A DNA stretch of 64,000 nt from Stropharia rugosoannulata (lineage: Eukaryota; Basidiomycota; Agaricomycetes; Agaricales; Strophariaceae), in assembly GCA_028532985.1 (NCBI GenBank), contig JANCIK010000005.1:3602501-3666500 (forward strand). Reading direction: 5' to 3'. Position numbers and translations under genes: made by a program. This document shows positions 31,290 to 43,600 of the stretch, one piece after another. Below the pieces are notes generated by a model. The model was not told where the DNA came from, searched no databases, and worked only from the letters and a program-made list of their open reading frames with translations. Each line of letters begins with the position of its first letter. Position 1 is the stretch's first letter.

Positions 31290-32528
31290 TTAAACTCTAA
31301 TGATTTTAACATTTCGGTTTACGGAGCTTTCCAACAGTTCCTGGGAAACGTTCTTGTCCACCGTTAGACTCTTGAGGTTTGGCGACCGTGCAAGTAACAT
31401 CTTTATGCCTCTGGAATCATGGTCAAGCGAGTCCATACTGTATACAAGTGTGCATAGGCACGGCGCATTAAGTGCGTACACTATACCAAGATCAGCCATG
31501 TTGTGTGACGTTATATGTTCATGAACTTGTAGGAACGTTAGCCTCGGTAGGTGCGTCTCGGGGATAGGTGTTATGCTGTACTTTGCCGCAGATAGCATAA
31601 GAGACACCAGGGAAGAGCACGACTTTAATACACTGGCCAGTAGACACTGACCTTCTTCCAGGTCAGTGGTATCGACTGTCAGATGCGTTATGTTCTGCCA
31701 GACAACCGGTAAAATGGGTACGAATGATGCTTGACCATAAAGCACGCCAAGTTGCATGAGGTATTGACTGGCAAGGAAATCGAAATGTATTGGTGTTCCT
31801 TCGGAGACTTCATCATAAAGCAAGAAGTCAATGGTACACGTCTTCAACGATGGAACATCCGACGGAGTAAGTGAGCACAGTCGTTCGTGGAGAGTGCTGA
31901 ACTGCGTACGGACGTAGAGCTTTCTCCAGCGAGAGCAGCATGAGAGAATAATATCTACGGCCTCCTGGTACATGTGGAAAGTATCTTCTTCAATTTCAAA
32001 GGACTCCGTTATAGTGATGTCCAAGTCACAGTTTCGCGACCTATTCAGGAGCCATTCTCGAATTGCAGCGGTTTGCTTCGCAACGAGCGTCGGTGATGTG
32101 TTACTGATATTTAACCACGCCGTTGCCCATAGTCTCGGGGTCCCCAGAGCGATACGCCTCATACCACTGCAGATTTGGGTAAAAATCATGGGAGGACTGC
32201 TGGAAGAGGTACTTGGGAGCGTGTTGTCCTCAATGCAGGCAAGAAATATTTCGCGTATCACATCTTCTGGAAGGCGACGTATGGGTGATAAAGCCTGTCT
32301 GATTGGGTTGTGTGACGCCAATACTTCTTTCTTTTCTTGCTTTAAAGCGTCGACGGTCGCTATTAGATCTTGAATCTTTCTCTCCAATATACTTATTTTC
32401 CGACCTATGTGGTTGAGTTTGGCTTCGTGAACTCTAGCTTGAGCCTCTAATATTTCCGTTTCCTTGGGTGTAGGTTGTCGGTTGGTTTGAAACAAGTCGT
32501 TGGGAAGCAATCTAGGAGGTAGAGGCAT
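31290..32528 (-). CDS. F-box protein
   Basis: This is an intronless frame of 412 codons. An N-terminal coiled coil (about residues 25-70; ILERKIQDLIATVDALKQEKKE) precedes an F-box (about residues 80-140; LSPIRRLPEDVIREIFLAC ... ICSGMRRIALGTPRLWATAW). The C-terminal part has leucine-rich, weakly repeated features, as in basidiomycete F-box proteins of the 12-cysteine-free expanded type. The likely role is substrate adaptor of an SCF ubiquitin ligase through Skp1; the substrate is unknown. These genes are numerous in Agaricomycetes and evolve fast, so no link to its neighbours is implied. Confidence 0.88.
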   Translation of the reverse strand: MPLPPRLLPNDLFQTNRQPTPKETEILEAQARVHEAKLNHIGRKISILERKIQDLIATVDALKQEKKEVLASHNPIRQALSPIRRLPEDVIREIFLACIEDNTLPSTSSSSPPMIFTQICSGMRRIALGTPRLWATAWLNISNTSPTLVAKQTAAIREWLLNRSRNCDLDITITESFEIEEDTFHMYQEAVDIILSCCSRWRKLYVRTQFSTLHERLCSLTPSDVPSLKTCTIDFLLYDEVSEGTPIHFDFLASQYLMQLGVLYGQASFVPILPVVWQNITHLTVDTTDLEEGQCLLASVLKSCSSLVSLMLSAAKYSITPIPETHLPRLTFLQVHEHITSHNMADLGIVYALNAPCLCTLVYSMDSLDHDSRGIKMLLARSPNLKSLTVDKNVSQELLESSVNRNVKIIRV

Positions 32529-32929
32529 GATAGCGGAATCAATGGGAGAGGTAGAAGCACGGTATTCAAAAAAAATTGGAGGCGGTCGAGTGCGGAACTA
32601 TTATGCAAACAAAGGTACGCCGCAGAGGCCGCAATTGTGCTCCCCATAATTTCCCACGTACCGTGCCACCGCCGCAATTCATATCTGTACTTAAACGACT
32701 CTGACATCTGTCAACACCATGATGTCCATCCCGTTTCGTTCCCAGGTCTGTCTTATCCCGTGCACATTCAAGTTTATTATCGACTAGTCGGAATTTTGTT
32801 AATGCAGGCTGAGACGTCACATATTTACGGTATAGTATACATACTATGTACTCTTAGCACTTCTGTGCACCTCCGAGTCGAGTCTGATATGACGCCTCTT
32901 TATTTCGATTAAGTTTTGCTAGACCTTCA
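32529..32929. other. Intergenic
   Basis: This is the upstream region of the F-box gene. No conserved motif or gene was seen. It ends with CTTCA (32925-32929), the left target duplication of the solo LTR. Confidence 0.4.
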
Positions 32930-33239
32930 TGTTAAAATAAGCGTAGCACTTCGTGATTAACACATGAGAAAGGAATGAGTGAATTCACGTTTGGCCTCGG
33001 TGAGCTCAAGAGGCAAACGGATGCGGGAAAAGTACATCGATGGCCTACTAAATACTGTGAAGTAATAATAGAATAATAGCTAGAACGTTTACAGAACAAA
33101 AGTGAATGACAGGTAAGTAAGTAACAAAAATAGATTAAATGGACAATAACTCAATAATTGGGTAATGAATGGAAGAAACTTAGAAAGTACTCATTGCGTA
33201 CGCTCGCAAAGCACGCCTGATGCGTCTAGAATTCCAACA
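32930..33239. mobile_element. Solo LTR, copy A, overlapping the end of a membrane-protein gene
   Basis: This 310-bp unit has ends TGTTA...CAACA and the 5-bp target duplication CTTCA (32925-32929 and 33240-33244). It is about 95% identical by eye to 56289-56595, which has a different duplication. It has no coding capacity, as expected for an LTR left after recombination. Its right end contributes the stop codon (33226-33228) of the gene that starts at 34507. Confidence 0.9.
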
Positions 33240-34507
33240 CTTCAGACCTTGAATCAGTCACGCTGACCTCATTTGTGGAATTCATGGTAGCAGTTCCGGG
33301 ATTAAAATTCAGTGTGGAGATGTGAACCGTGTCGACCACCTCGTTGGCGACTGTCCGAGAAAACAGACTTAATTGGGCGACCATTAGTGTCGGCGCGATA
33401 CCCTGCCCACCCGTGAGGATTAGCTCCAATCAGAAATTAAGTCTGAGGGCATACCGTGGTCATGATGCCAATGTTGATGATATACGCGGCTGCTTGTCCA
33501 ACGGAGTCTGTGTGTGCATATATGCTCAGTATGCTAAACAGAGCATATAGAACGGCACTGAAAGTGTACAGTGTAGTCGATTGAATCAAAATGTAAACAA
33601 TCCGTGTAAACCTTCTATTCCCTGGAACGTCGCATTTCTGTGATACTATAATCTTGCGGCATATGAGGTAAGTCCCGGACAAACTGGTTAATGCAACAGC
33701 GGTAGCGGCAGCGGCATGAATCTCATTAGTCCCCTTAGGTAAAATTGTTGACGTGGCGCGGCCGCGGTGAAATTTGAGATTCACACCAGTATCTGCAGCT
33801 ATACTGGCAATTGACAGTGCTGTGCGGGTGGTTAGTGTATAACGCAAGTTAGGTATACTTCAGTGTGCCGCAGAAGAGAGGAATACTGACCGATTTCACA
33901 GGTGAAGAAAAACATAGGAACAATTATACAATGTCTCAAACCCTTCGCCACATGAAAGCACCTCCACAGCTAAAATGGATTGAAGTCAGGTACGATATGG
34001 TGAGCCTATGCAGACTACTCACTAATATACCGTCGGCAAGAATGTAGCCGAGGTATTGTAAAAATGGCAAAATAATAGATACAGCACGATCGCCGCTTGA
34101 AATAAATAGGAATACAGAGAGTCTGGTCCCTCCATTCTCCACAAATGCTTGATTGGCAATCTGCCAAGTTAGGACAAATGTCGTGAAGACCGTCGCGAAT
34201 AACATGGATAGCATGCATATAACAAAGCTGCTCCGATTATGACTTTGAGTCCCTAGATAGTGAAATGCCCAATAAGCTTGTGCAATGAAGTTGGTTTGCC
34301 GCTAGACTTACAGTGAACATAGATAGCGTAGAGATATAGCAAGGTGTACATTCCTTACACCAAATGTCAATACTGTTCAATGGCACACAGGTTTTACATG
34401 AAGCACTCACCCATGAGAAATGTAACTGTCAGTGCAATGTTTAGTGTGAGGCTGCTCCATATAATCTCCCTAGATGTGCTAGGTACAGTGCTGGTGCTGG
34501 ACGACAT
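33226..34507 (-). CDS. Multi-pass membrane protein, Agaricomycete-expanded family, paralogue 1
   Basis: About 330 residues in seven or so exons. It starts at ATG 34507 (MSSSSTSTVPSTSREIIW) and has several hydrophobic segments, probably seven. Family marks are YTLLYLYAIYVH, a loop with FVENGGTRLS, LGYILADGIL and LWRCF, a segment ending PMFFFTCEI, and the last-exon block APTLMVAQLSLFS. Introns fall at the same places as in the three other copies in this window. The function is unknown; a receptor- or transporter-like role is possible but unsupported. The final four codons and the stop come from a solo LTR, so the native C-terminus is lost. Confidence 0.8.
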
Positions 34508-34550
34508 GATCAATATGATTGCATCAATTTAGTGCGCCTTTATTACCTGC

Positions 34551-34557
34551 TCTTATA
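34551..34557 (-). promoter_or_regulatory. TATA box of membrane paralogue 1
   Basis: On the minus strand the sequence is GTATAAGAGCAGG, 44-50 nt upstream of the start codon. The same 12-13 nt block stands at the same distance before paralogue 2, which supports both assignments. Confidence 0.6.
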
Positions 34558-34564
34558 CAGAAAT

Positions 34565-35536
34565 AAAATTCCTAGATAGCTATGCTCAAAGGGTCACGCA
34601 TTGCCGTTGAACGTTTGAACGCTAAACTGTACTCTCGTAAGATTTAACGGTATAGTACACGCGTACTGTGTACAGTGAAATTTTTTTTTTTTTTGCTTTG
34701 CGCTCAGGCTTTTGTATGTTCTTCATTTAGGATTCGACCAGCGCTCGATCGGCTGTCACTCGACGGGCTCACTCGGCATCTCTCGGCATCTCTCGGCAAT
34801 GGTGTTAGCAAGGTGTTAGCGCGCTTCGTCGTTTATGCGGAGATGTTCTTCCCGTGCGACTAAGTAAGCTTAACTTCATAGGCCCAAAAGTCTCCTGTTC
34901 TCTATAACTATAGTGCAAGGGCTAACATTCACGTCCTTAGTGTCCGCGAGGCATATTCGTTCTCGGAACGAAAGGCTTCAAAGCAAGGCCTTAGGTAACG
35001 GGACACGGACAAGAAGACAAGGCTAAACTCAATAGCATGTGGATACGTGTTTCATGTGTTGTCTGTTTCGCTGGCAGGAGCCTCATTCCGAAGGGAGGGA
35101 GTGTCAGACTGAGAGGTTCATGCAGCCGGTTAAAAGCGTCGGCAAGCACGCAAGCGGAGTGCGGGCGCCCGAATACAAGGGAATCCCGAGGGTATGTACA
35201 GGAATGTTCTGTCAGCCAAGCAATACCAGAAACAAAGAGATCAATAAGTTGACAGAATCATTCAGCCGGTGGCTGGAGCCGACAAGGAGCACGTAGATCC
35301 AGGTTCCCGAGTACATGGGTCCCAAGGACATTCGCGCAGAAGAGCGAGAGGAGACTTCAGTACTCAGTAGACATCCCGACAAGAACATGATCCCGTAATA
35401 TATGATGGGCATTCATATTCACATTAATCAAAGAAGGTAAGGCCTAATAATGATAAAGTGTACAGCAATTATTTTTTCATCTCCATCTTTACGTGCATCA
35501 GACCTTAAATGAGTCGGGCAATCTTCATTTGCGAGT
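34565..35536. other. Intergenic between membrane paralogues 1 and 2
   Basis: It contains a T16 run near 34679 and GC-richer DNA at 35040-35400 with only short frames. TTCAGTACTCAGTAG at about 35356 repeats the end of paralogue 2 (35536-35550), perhaps a small duplication. No gene was seen. Confidence 0.4.
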
Positions 35537-36754
35537 TCAGTACTCAGTAGTATTCCCGGAGTTGAAATTCAATTCCGAGATGTGAGATGGGTCGGCAACA
35601 TCATTTGACATTTTGTTGGAGAACAAACCTAGTTGGGCGACCATTAGTGTTGGTGCAATACCCTATCCGGTGTAGGTAGTCAGGGTATTATTTAAGCAAA
35701 AAGTAGACGACATACCGTGGCCATGACATTGACGTTGATAACATATGTATGCACTTGCCCGACAAAGCTTGTATGAATGTATATACTCAGTATGCTGAAA
35801 AGAGCATAGATAACAGCGCTGAGCGTGTAGATCATTGTCGACTGGACCAAGATGTAGACAATTCTCTTAAAGGTTCGTTTCCCTGGTAGGTCACATTCCT
35901 GTGATATCGCAATTCTGTAGTAAATGAGGTACGTCCCCGACAGACTAGTCAAAGCGACTGCTGAAGTAGCAGCGGCATGAATCTCGTTAACTCCCTTGGG
36001 CAAGACTGTTGAAATCGCGCGGCCACGGTGAAACTTGAAGTTCACCGCAATGTCGGTAGCTACACAAGCAATTGACAATACTGTTGACACCGTTGAATTC
36101 GGTAGGTCAGTTTTGGTCTGTTATGGTTATAGAATTTATACTAACGAATTTCGCAGATGAAGAAAAACATCGGGACAATCATCCATTTTCTTGAATTTCT
36201 TGACAGTTAAAGCACCGCCAAAGCTAAAATAAATAGATAAAGTCCCGTAATGGATATGGCTGAGCCTATAAGCACTTACTAGTATCCCATCAGCAAGAAC
36301 ATAGGCGAGGTAGTGTAGATAGCTCAAAGCCATGGATATGGTACGATCTCCGCTTTCAATGTATGAGAATACACTTAATCTTGTAGCGCCATGGTCCACA
36401 AATGCTCGATGTACGAAATTCCAGTTCAGGATAAATGATGAAAAGATTGTCGCATACAGAGTGGAGAGCACATATAAGACAAGTTTGCTCCGAGTCTTCT
36501 TTAGAGATGCTAGTAGATATATAGTTAGCGTACACAGTAAGATGATATATCCACAGACTTACAATACACGTACTAGATTGTGCAGAGGTACAGCAAGGTG
36601 TATAAACCTTGAATTATGTACATGTTAATACATTCCAACGGTAGAGAACATTCTTACCCATGAAAAACGCCAGCATGAGTGATATGTCTACTGCTAGCCT
36701 GCTGAACATTATTTCATCAGAGACACTGGGCGTACTGCTCCGAGTCGACGACAT
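35537..36754 (-). CDS. Multi-pass membrane protein, paralogue 2
   Basis: This has the same architecture and intron positions as the gene at 33226-34507. It starts at ATG 36754 (MSSTRSSTPSVSDEIMF). The third-exon block reads FVDHGATRLSVF and LAYVLADGIL. The central block has NEIHAAATSAVALTSLSGTYLI, and the last exon IAPTLMVAQLGLFS, ending NSGNTTEY. It is clearly a recent tandem duplicate of paralogue 1: the block from about 35720 to 36090 is highly similar. Its native C-terminus is intact, unlike paralogue 1. Function is unknown; predicted to be in a membrane. Confidence 0.8.
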
Positions 36755-36784
36755 GATTTACTACATCCACTTTTTTCTGCCTGC

Positions 36785-36791
36785 TCTTATA
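36785..36791 (-). promoter_or_regulatory. TATA box of membrane paralogue 2
   Basis: The minus strand reads GTATAAGAGCAGG, about 31-37 nt upstream of the start codon. It is shared with paralogue 1 and embedded in less conserved sequence. Confidence 0.6.
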
Positions 36792-37126
36792 CTAAAAGAT
36801 GGCGGCATAGAATATCGAAAGAGCTGTGGTACATTCCGGATTTCAATTGAGGTGCAGTAACTTACATACTTTAATTCAGGGAATGTACAATAAATTGCTA
36901 TTCTGCATTGCATTTTTGCGACGTTGCGCTAACTTTTTCCTGCATCAATCAACGTTCAACGCCAGCGCTCGATGAGGTCATATAGATTGGCAACTTCTCA
37001 CGGTTCGTTAAGTGCTAGGAAGAACTATGCCTCTGTACTTTCCTATGACAGTAAATTGTGGGAGTATTACAAATACCATAAGTACATATATCTAAACAAC
37101 GTTAACAGAGTTTTGCATCTTTCATA

Positions 37127-37231
37127 TCACGCTGACTGTGAGTCAGTGGTGGTGGCATTGATACCAGAGATATGAACGGCACCTACCACCTCATTTGATA
37201 CTGTGCCGGAGAACAGGCGTAGCTGAACAGG
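37127..37231 (-). pseudogene. Relic of a further membrane paralogue (last exon only)
   Basis: The minus strand reads VQLRLFSGTVSNEVVGAVHIS and ends TTTDSQSA with a stop at 37127. This matches the last exon of paralogue 1 (VAQLSLFSRTVANEVVDTVHIS ... VTDSRSE). I found no other exons upstream to about 37.6 kb, so only this exon survives. It probably preserves the ancestral end of the protein. Confidence 0.7.
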
Positions 37232-38890
37232 GCGTCAAGCATCCATGAGCTACTTGGCAAGCAGTGGGGGTCGCCGTGAATCAATGATTTGTTCTCTTTG
37301 GCTTGGCATGTGTTCACGTCGGCGCTTACCTTTCAGCGGTACTCCCCTGAGTTTAAGGCCCCCGGGTACACACGGATTTAGACGGTAGATATAAACGCGA
37401 TTTTCTTTTCTTCATTGACGCCTTAAAGTACAATGAAGGATATATGTTTACAAGTTGTACATCCTATCACAGCCTCATTGCTGCCCCCGCTCATTGTGAC
37501 TAGCCGAGGTGTACGTATCACTGCTGGCAACCATCAATCCATGCTGGGTGAAAATGCAATAAAATGTATTTTACCTTTCTTTCAAGTACATATTTCAGCT
37601 AGATAAACGAAAGAAATTGCATTGGGCTTGTCTAAAATAGGAAGCCCGATGCATTTTTCTCCAGTAAAAGGACTCTTTCAAAAACATATTATACATCTTT
37701 TCACATTTTTTTCTACAAACAATTGTCTAGTGCCAGTAGTGTATGTTAGATCTAGGAAATTTTCTTTGGTTTTGGACATACACTTTGCGGTGATGCGCAC
37801 AGTAGAATTACATAACATTCTTGCTGTTAGCGAAAGCACATGTAGGAACGCTCATCAGCAAGTTGTCCGTTTAGTTTTTTGCTGTTTCTCAACCCCCAAA
37901 ACGGAATAAAACCTTATAAAACAACTAAAACAAGATACATGAGAACCTATGTTCCTTTCCACGGAAACCAAAGAAGGTCTATTTAACTTTTTTTTTATTG
38001 AAATTTCATGTCTATTAATAAAGATTTTATCACCAAGAAAATGTGGGAACGGGAATGCTATACTTCTAGAGATAACATACATATGCCCATCTCCTGCCAC
38101 TGAGAAGCTTGCAGACATGCTCAAACAAGTAGAGTGCCGGAGGCTAATCATTTGTATGCTGCTCGATGTTTAATCAAGTGTCTTTGTACAGGCTTGTCAT
38201 TCCTATGTAGCTGCAACTAGTCAAACTTGTAATGGTAGATCTTGACATATTCAATACGAAACACTTCTCTGTCAGTTGCCTTATTTAAGGCCGATACCCA
38301 ACCGATACCACCATGTACGTTCGCAGACCAGCGGGATCCGGACAAATCATGACGCTCGACGTATGGTTCCGAAACAAAATCTAATTGATGAGCATGCAAT
38401 CAATCCATATCATCTTCTCTTTGAAAGGTTCCACTGGTCGTACAAGCGGAAAACATCCCGAAGACAGGTGAGGAATCAGGATATGACATGCCACGCCAAC
38501 TGCTTATGTATCATGTCTACAGCACAAGTAAATGACAGTGTCAAGCACGGAGACTACATAAATGGTTTGGTGTTGTCCACGATATGTACAATGTGACAGA
38601 TCTACAGTACATCGTACAAGAGCTTTGTGACATCTCCCTTGATCATCGTGGACAGCTCTTACTTTTCTCATGTACGCACCTTCACTCTCAGCCTTCTGTT
38701 TTCTTATTTTGTAACATAAATCGCAGGGAACAACTAAAGATAACTCACTGTCCAGATTCCGAAGCCGGTACTTTTACTCACCTTCTAATCATACTCTGGA
38801 TGTTGCTCACTTCCATTCACACGGTAGGCTGCTTGTCGATCTCGAAAGCCATGAGACTCAAAGCAATCACAAAGAACTTGTAATTTGGAG
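37232..38890. other. Intergenic, possibly decayed coding DNA
   Basis: No complete gene was found. A minus-strand frame at 38217-38399 has protein-like composition (SGSRWSANVHGGIGWVSALN ... VFRIEYVKIYHY), but I do not recognise it and could not build upstream exons with confidence. The remaining frames look random. Confidence 0.35.
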
Positions 38891-38893
38891 CTC

Positions 38894-38902
38894 TATATAA
38901 AA
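38894..38902 (+). promoter_or_regulatory. TATA box of membrane paralogue 3
   Basis: TATATAAAA lies 53-61 nt upstream of the start codon at 38955. Confidence 0.6.
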
Positions 38903-38954
38903 AGGCTCGACGCATTTAAGAGCGTCTCGGTCAAGAAGGATAGAACAGGCCAAC

Positions 38955-40250
38955 ATGTCCACCGACCAAGCCGCGGAGAACCTCCTCCTCAAGATTGAGA
39001 CCTCATTCATCAGTGCTGATCTTAACTCTGTTATACTATATGTTTTCCTTATGGGTACGTGAGAAATAGCGGCTCACAGTGACACAGGCTTTAATTTTTA
39101 CCAGGATTGTATACAATGATTTTTGTATGGACCATTCATTTGTACAGTGTGTTAAACATCTTGACAGCCTTCCCTTCTGATATTGACATGTTTTACAGCC
39201 AACCGGGGAGAAAAAGGAAATAAAGTGGTCACTGGGGCGCTTGTGGCATTATATCTAGTAAACCTAGTAAATCTTGGGCTCGAGTGGCAGATCATTAAAC
39301 GTGGCGTTGTTGATAACGGTGCCACAAGGACGACAATTTATGAGGCTTTCCAGATTTCTGATGGCGCTCTCGAAGTAGCTTCGTCAGTGGCACAATTCAC
39401 AGGTTATATATTCGCGGACGGATTGCTGGTACGACATCCTCTGTTCATCTGCATATACATGTAGTCGTATTGACATGGATCTGGTTAGGTATGGAGGTGC
39501 TTCAACATATACAACCGTTCAATTCGTGTCATTTTCATCCCACTTGTCTTGTATTTTTGTGTAATCGGCAAGTTTAATATTTTCTCAATCAGCGAAATTT
39601 GGGACTAACCTATTTACAGCTCTCTCAATTGTATCACTTGTGCTCTTTGGACTTTACGAATTTCATGCAGACATGCTCCCTGCATTTAGCCACCTTACAC
39701 TAGAATTGGTTGTTGGTGGCAGCATTGTTAACATTGTCGACGCCGCTTTCAGCCTCTCAACAACCCTCATTATTTATCGCAGAATTTCGAGCTCGCTTGA
39801 CACCGAGATGTTGAACAAAGGGAGATACAAATGGATCACCCGAGTGGCGATGGAATCAGCTGCGTTATATTCCATAACAGGCCTAGTATTGGCGATTGTT
39901 AGCATCATCAACTCAACTGTGACCAACGAAGATGAGATTATACTCGCGGCTGTAGCAGTAAACTACATCCTGATCATCGATTTTATAGTTACTGTAAGTC
40001 TTTCATATTAGGATAGTAGAATTTGCTGAATATTTTAAAACAGGGACTTGCTCCAACCATAATGGTGGCTCGAATCTGTTTATCATCTACTAGTGGGACT
40101 CCAGTAACAACAGCTCAGACCAGTACACATCCAGCTTCCGCCCTCCATTTCCATCATCAGCAATCTGTACACTCTACAATATTCCTGACCGAAGCGGAAC
40201 GAGTAGAGAATAGTACTCCAACTGATATTAAGACCAAGGAGGAAGCATAG
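38955..40250 (+). CDS. Multi-pass membrane protein, paralogue 3
   Basis: It starts at ATG 38955 (MSTDQAAENLLLKIETSF). It shares the family intron positions and motifs: GLYTMIFVWTIHLYS, a third exon with KRGVVDNGATRTTIYE and GYIFADGLL, VWRCFNIYN, a large hydrophobic exon at 39613-39992, and a last exon with GLAPTIMVARICLSS. The tail is hydrophilic and ends IKTKEEA. It is more diverged from paralogues 1 and 2 than they are from each other, and closer in motif wording to the partial copy at 63213. About 330 residues. Function unknown. Confidence 0.78.
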
Positions 40251-40683
40251 ATAAATACTAGTATATTGTGTTTTGTAGTTCTTACAGAAGTGAATAATGT
40301 TGTGAAGAAAGCAAGCAAAAATAATGGCAATATTCAATAGAATACTAATAGAGGTAATATACCCTACTAATGGTCGTTTCAACCAAGCTTCAACGCAGTT
40401 TCTTCTGGTTTAGCTTGGGAGATAAGGAACGACATCCTACTACTTGCATTTGCTTTCCATTTACGGTGAGTAGCCAAGTTGTGGACAGCCCTAATATATC
40501 CCTGCTCAAGACTATCCACACTGTATGTACTGCTCAAATTTTAAAGTCGAATCGGAACAAAGTCGGAATTGAAGTCCAATTTTGATGTTGCCCTTAAAAG
40601 TCGAGCCTGAGCCGCTGCACGTGATATTGTGCGTGAGAATGTGTATGATGGCGGGCCGATACTGCTCGCTGTACACGACGACG
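40251..40683. other. Intergenic
   Basis: This lies between paralogue 3 and the armadillo-repeat gene. The frame of the next gene is open upstream to 40582, so its start could lie further left than the one chosen. No other feature was seen. Confidence 0.4.
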
Positions 40684-43600
40684 ATGACGATTTCTGTTGC
40701 GCGTCTCAGAGACGTGAAGAATACCGTCATCGGAAACCCCAAGGCAAAGTCAGCTTTTGCAAATGACCCTGCTTTTCCTTCAGCGTTTGTGGTCTCTTAT
40801 GCTAAATGTTGGCTGACTCTGACAGTTAGTACAGCCTCATTGGATGCCTCGCTGACCCAGAGCTCGCAGCGGAGGCTGCCCATGTCGTGGCATCTTTGTC
40901 AATAGGTGAGCATAAGTCACACGATATGTAAGTTTTTAACAACTCAGGACAGGCTCGGACGATACCTTACTTGCTCTGTTGCGAGCCAACGCTCCAAGAG
41001 CCTTACTATATGCGCTCTCACAGCATCCACAGCCGCAGCTTCGGGCTGCACTAGCTCGTGCGTTACGCGCGATCTCGTCAAGCATTGCTGAAGTTGTTGG
41101 TCCCGCTATCTGGGGGCTGAGGAAGCAGCCCACGGCTGATCTCAAGCAGGCCGCGACGGCCGCGATCGAAGTGATCGTCTCAACAGAGGCTCTCGACGTT
41201 TATCTACCTTTCTTACAAATTCAAGTGGGTCATGGTCCTTGCAACACTCCCCAGGCTATCAGTGCGACGTTTTCGACAGTACTAGCTATTGCGCAACTTC
41301 TGGGCACGGTAGTACGTACCCCAGCTCAGGCCACGCTCGTCTCTGGCTGGAGTCCTGCTGCATTGGGCAGCCCGACGACGAGTACTACAACGCGGAGTAA
41401 GAGAGGATGGGAAAAGATGGCGCAGCCAGATGTACCTGCAGTCCCAATTGTTGCGAAATGGTTAGTGCTTTTGCTGGTCAGTGAAAGCCCGAGGGCAAAC
41501 GAAAACAAGGTGTGTTGAGTGCCGATAAAGAGAAACAATTGATTTCCTACTTACCCCAACATATAGCTGGTGGAAGCTGCCCTATATGCTCTCGCTGCGT
41601 TAGCTAAAGAGAACTCAGTTGTATCCGGGTACCTTGGACGAAGTGGTATGCCAGAGTCTTCGGTAGTAAAAGTATCACTTACTTTTGGCTGAAGAACTTC
41701 CACTTCCACTCGATACAATTTCGAAACTTTGCAAGAGTAGGTCCCCGGAGGTTCAGGTGGCGGCATGCCTCTGGTACGTCTCGCTGATGATTTACGACTA
41801 TGACTCGCTAAAACAATTCTTAGTTTGACGCATACATTGCGTTCCTTGCCCCCAATACCCTCGGCAGCTCCTCATCCACCGTATTTGCACTCTCCACAAT
41901 CTCATACACATGCTCATACTCATACACATGCTCGTTCCCTTTCTCATCCGCATCACCCGGGGACCATGGGTACTTCGTACAATACCCACGGCCACAGCAA
42001 CCCCATACCTATACATAGCTTGCTAAACAATCATGCTTCTACCAGCTCCTCTTTAACGTCAAACAGGCTGTCTCTGGAAGAATTGGGTGTGCGCACTGTT
42101 TTAAACGTTACCAATCGTATGCTAGGGAACCGCGAAACAGAAAGTATGCTCGTTCGTACAAGAGCATGCTTTGTCCTACGTGCGTATTTTGCCCCTTCCC
42201 TTGTGGCATGTATCCTTACCAGAACGTTTAGACTATCTGGTTGCAGATGACGCCCAGCTTTGCCATGCTGCTCTCGATAGTGGGTGTGTTAATGCTTTGG
42301 GAGCACTCATACAGTCTCTCGGACCTCAGGAACCTGCTCCACCCGAATGGGAGGAGAGTGAAGCAAGCGCAAAGCAGCATCTGCGTGAGGTTTGTACTCA
42401 TTAACCGGTCTCTACATTTTATTTACGACTTTTCAAGGCGGCTCTCACTGCTCTTGCTTCTCTGACTCTCGCCTCAGATGATGTACGTCGATGCGTCGCC
42501 GGTCCACCTCTTTCCCTTCTCCCAGCCATTGCTCGTGGCCTTCGCGCCACTGCTCACGTCGGTACGCGGTACGCCGCCTGTCAATGTGTTAGGGCAATGA
42601 GTCGGAGTGTAAGCGTACTCCGTACGGGCGTTGTTGATTCAGGGCTGGGCATGGATGTGCTTCGGATCGTCCTTGGCCAAGAGTTAGGGGGTAGATATGG
42701 AGGCAGTGTTGCCGGAATCGCACTTGGTGATAAGGGGAACAGCAGGGAGAGGGAGACCTTAGACCTCACGAATGGGGCTGAAAATGGTTTGTCCAAGACG
42801 GGTAGTACCGGCCAGTCGTTCCTACTGGATGAGGATCGGAGGGTCTTGGGTGCTGCACTGTCTGCTGTGTGCAATATAGTGAATGATTTCTCCCCGCTCA
42901 GGCCTGTACGTTTTCCAGATATTTTCAACCTTTTAACACGGCTTACTTGTACATCAGATTTATCTCGAGGAAAATCTCATTCCCCGCCTAGCTAGAATAC
43001 TTCGATATTCGGGAGATGCACCCCTAAGGGTGAATGCGTTATGGGCTGTCAAAAATCTCGTGAGGAAGGCGAGTGGGGAAACAAAACGGGACGTCATGCA
43101 ATGCATCGGGTGGGATCAACTAATTAGGTATTTCTAACCACCTATATACTAACGTATACTCACGTCCGTCTCACAGTTACCTCACCGACCCAGATCTCGC
43201 ACTCCAGGAACAGGCGATCAATCTCCTTCGCAACCTTGCGGAGAATGAAGAAGGCATAACACTTGTGCTCAACTTTCTCCCGCCCCTGACCCTCCTTCCA
43301 CATCTCGTTTCAGCAATCGCCTCTCCTTCCGCCGACGTTGTTCAACAAGCCGCAGCTACACTTGCCAATCTCGCAAACGGCCCCGCTAGTGTACAGTCAG
43401 CGATGTGTAGTACCCCAGGACTGCTCGCTGGTGTTTGTCGGGTGCTGGAGGGTGCGGTGGGCAGCGCTGCTGCGCGGAATCCTGCGGTGGACCTCGTCCA
43501 TACACTAGCCAAGGGAGATCCTAGACGTCGGGTGGTAATGCAAGAGGCAGGCATCCTGAGCACACTCCGGCGCGTCATGGAGTGGGGAGGAGGCGTGAGC

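Noticed and set aside
32930..33239. Segmental duplication of a gene's 3' end (similar copy at 56289)
   Set aside because: Both copies have TG...CA ends and each has its own 5-bp target duplication (CTTCA, ACAGG). They are solo LTRs and not a duplicated gene segment.
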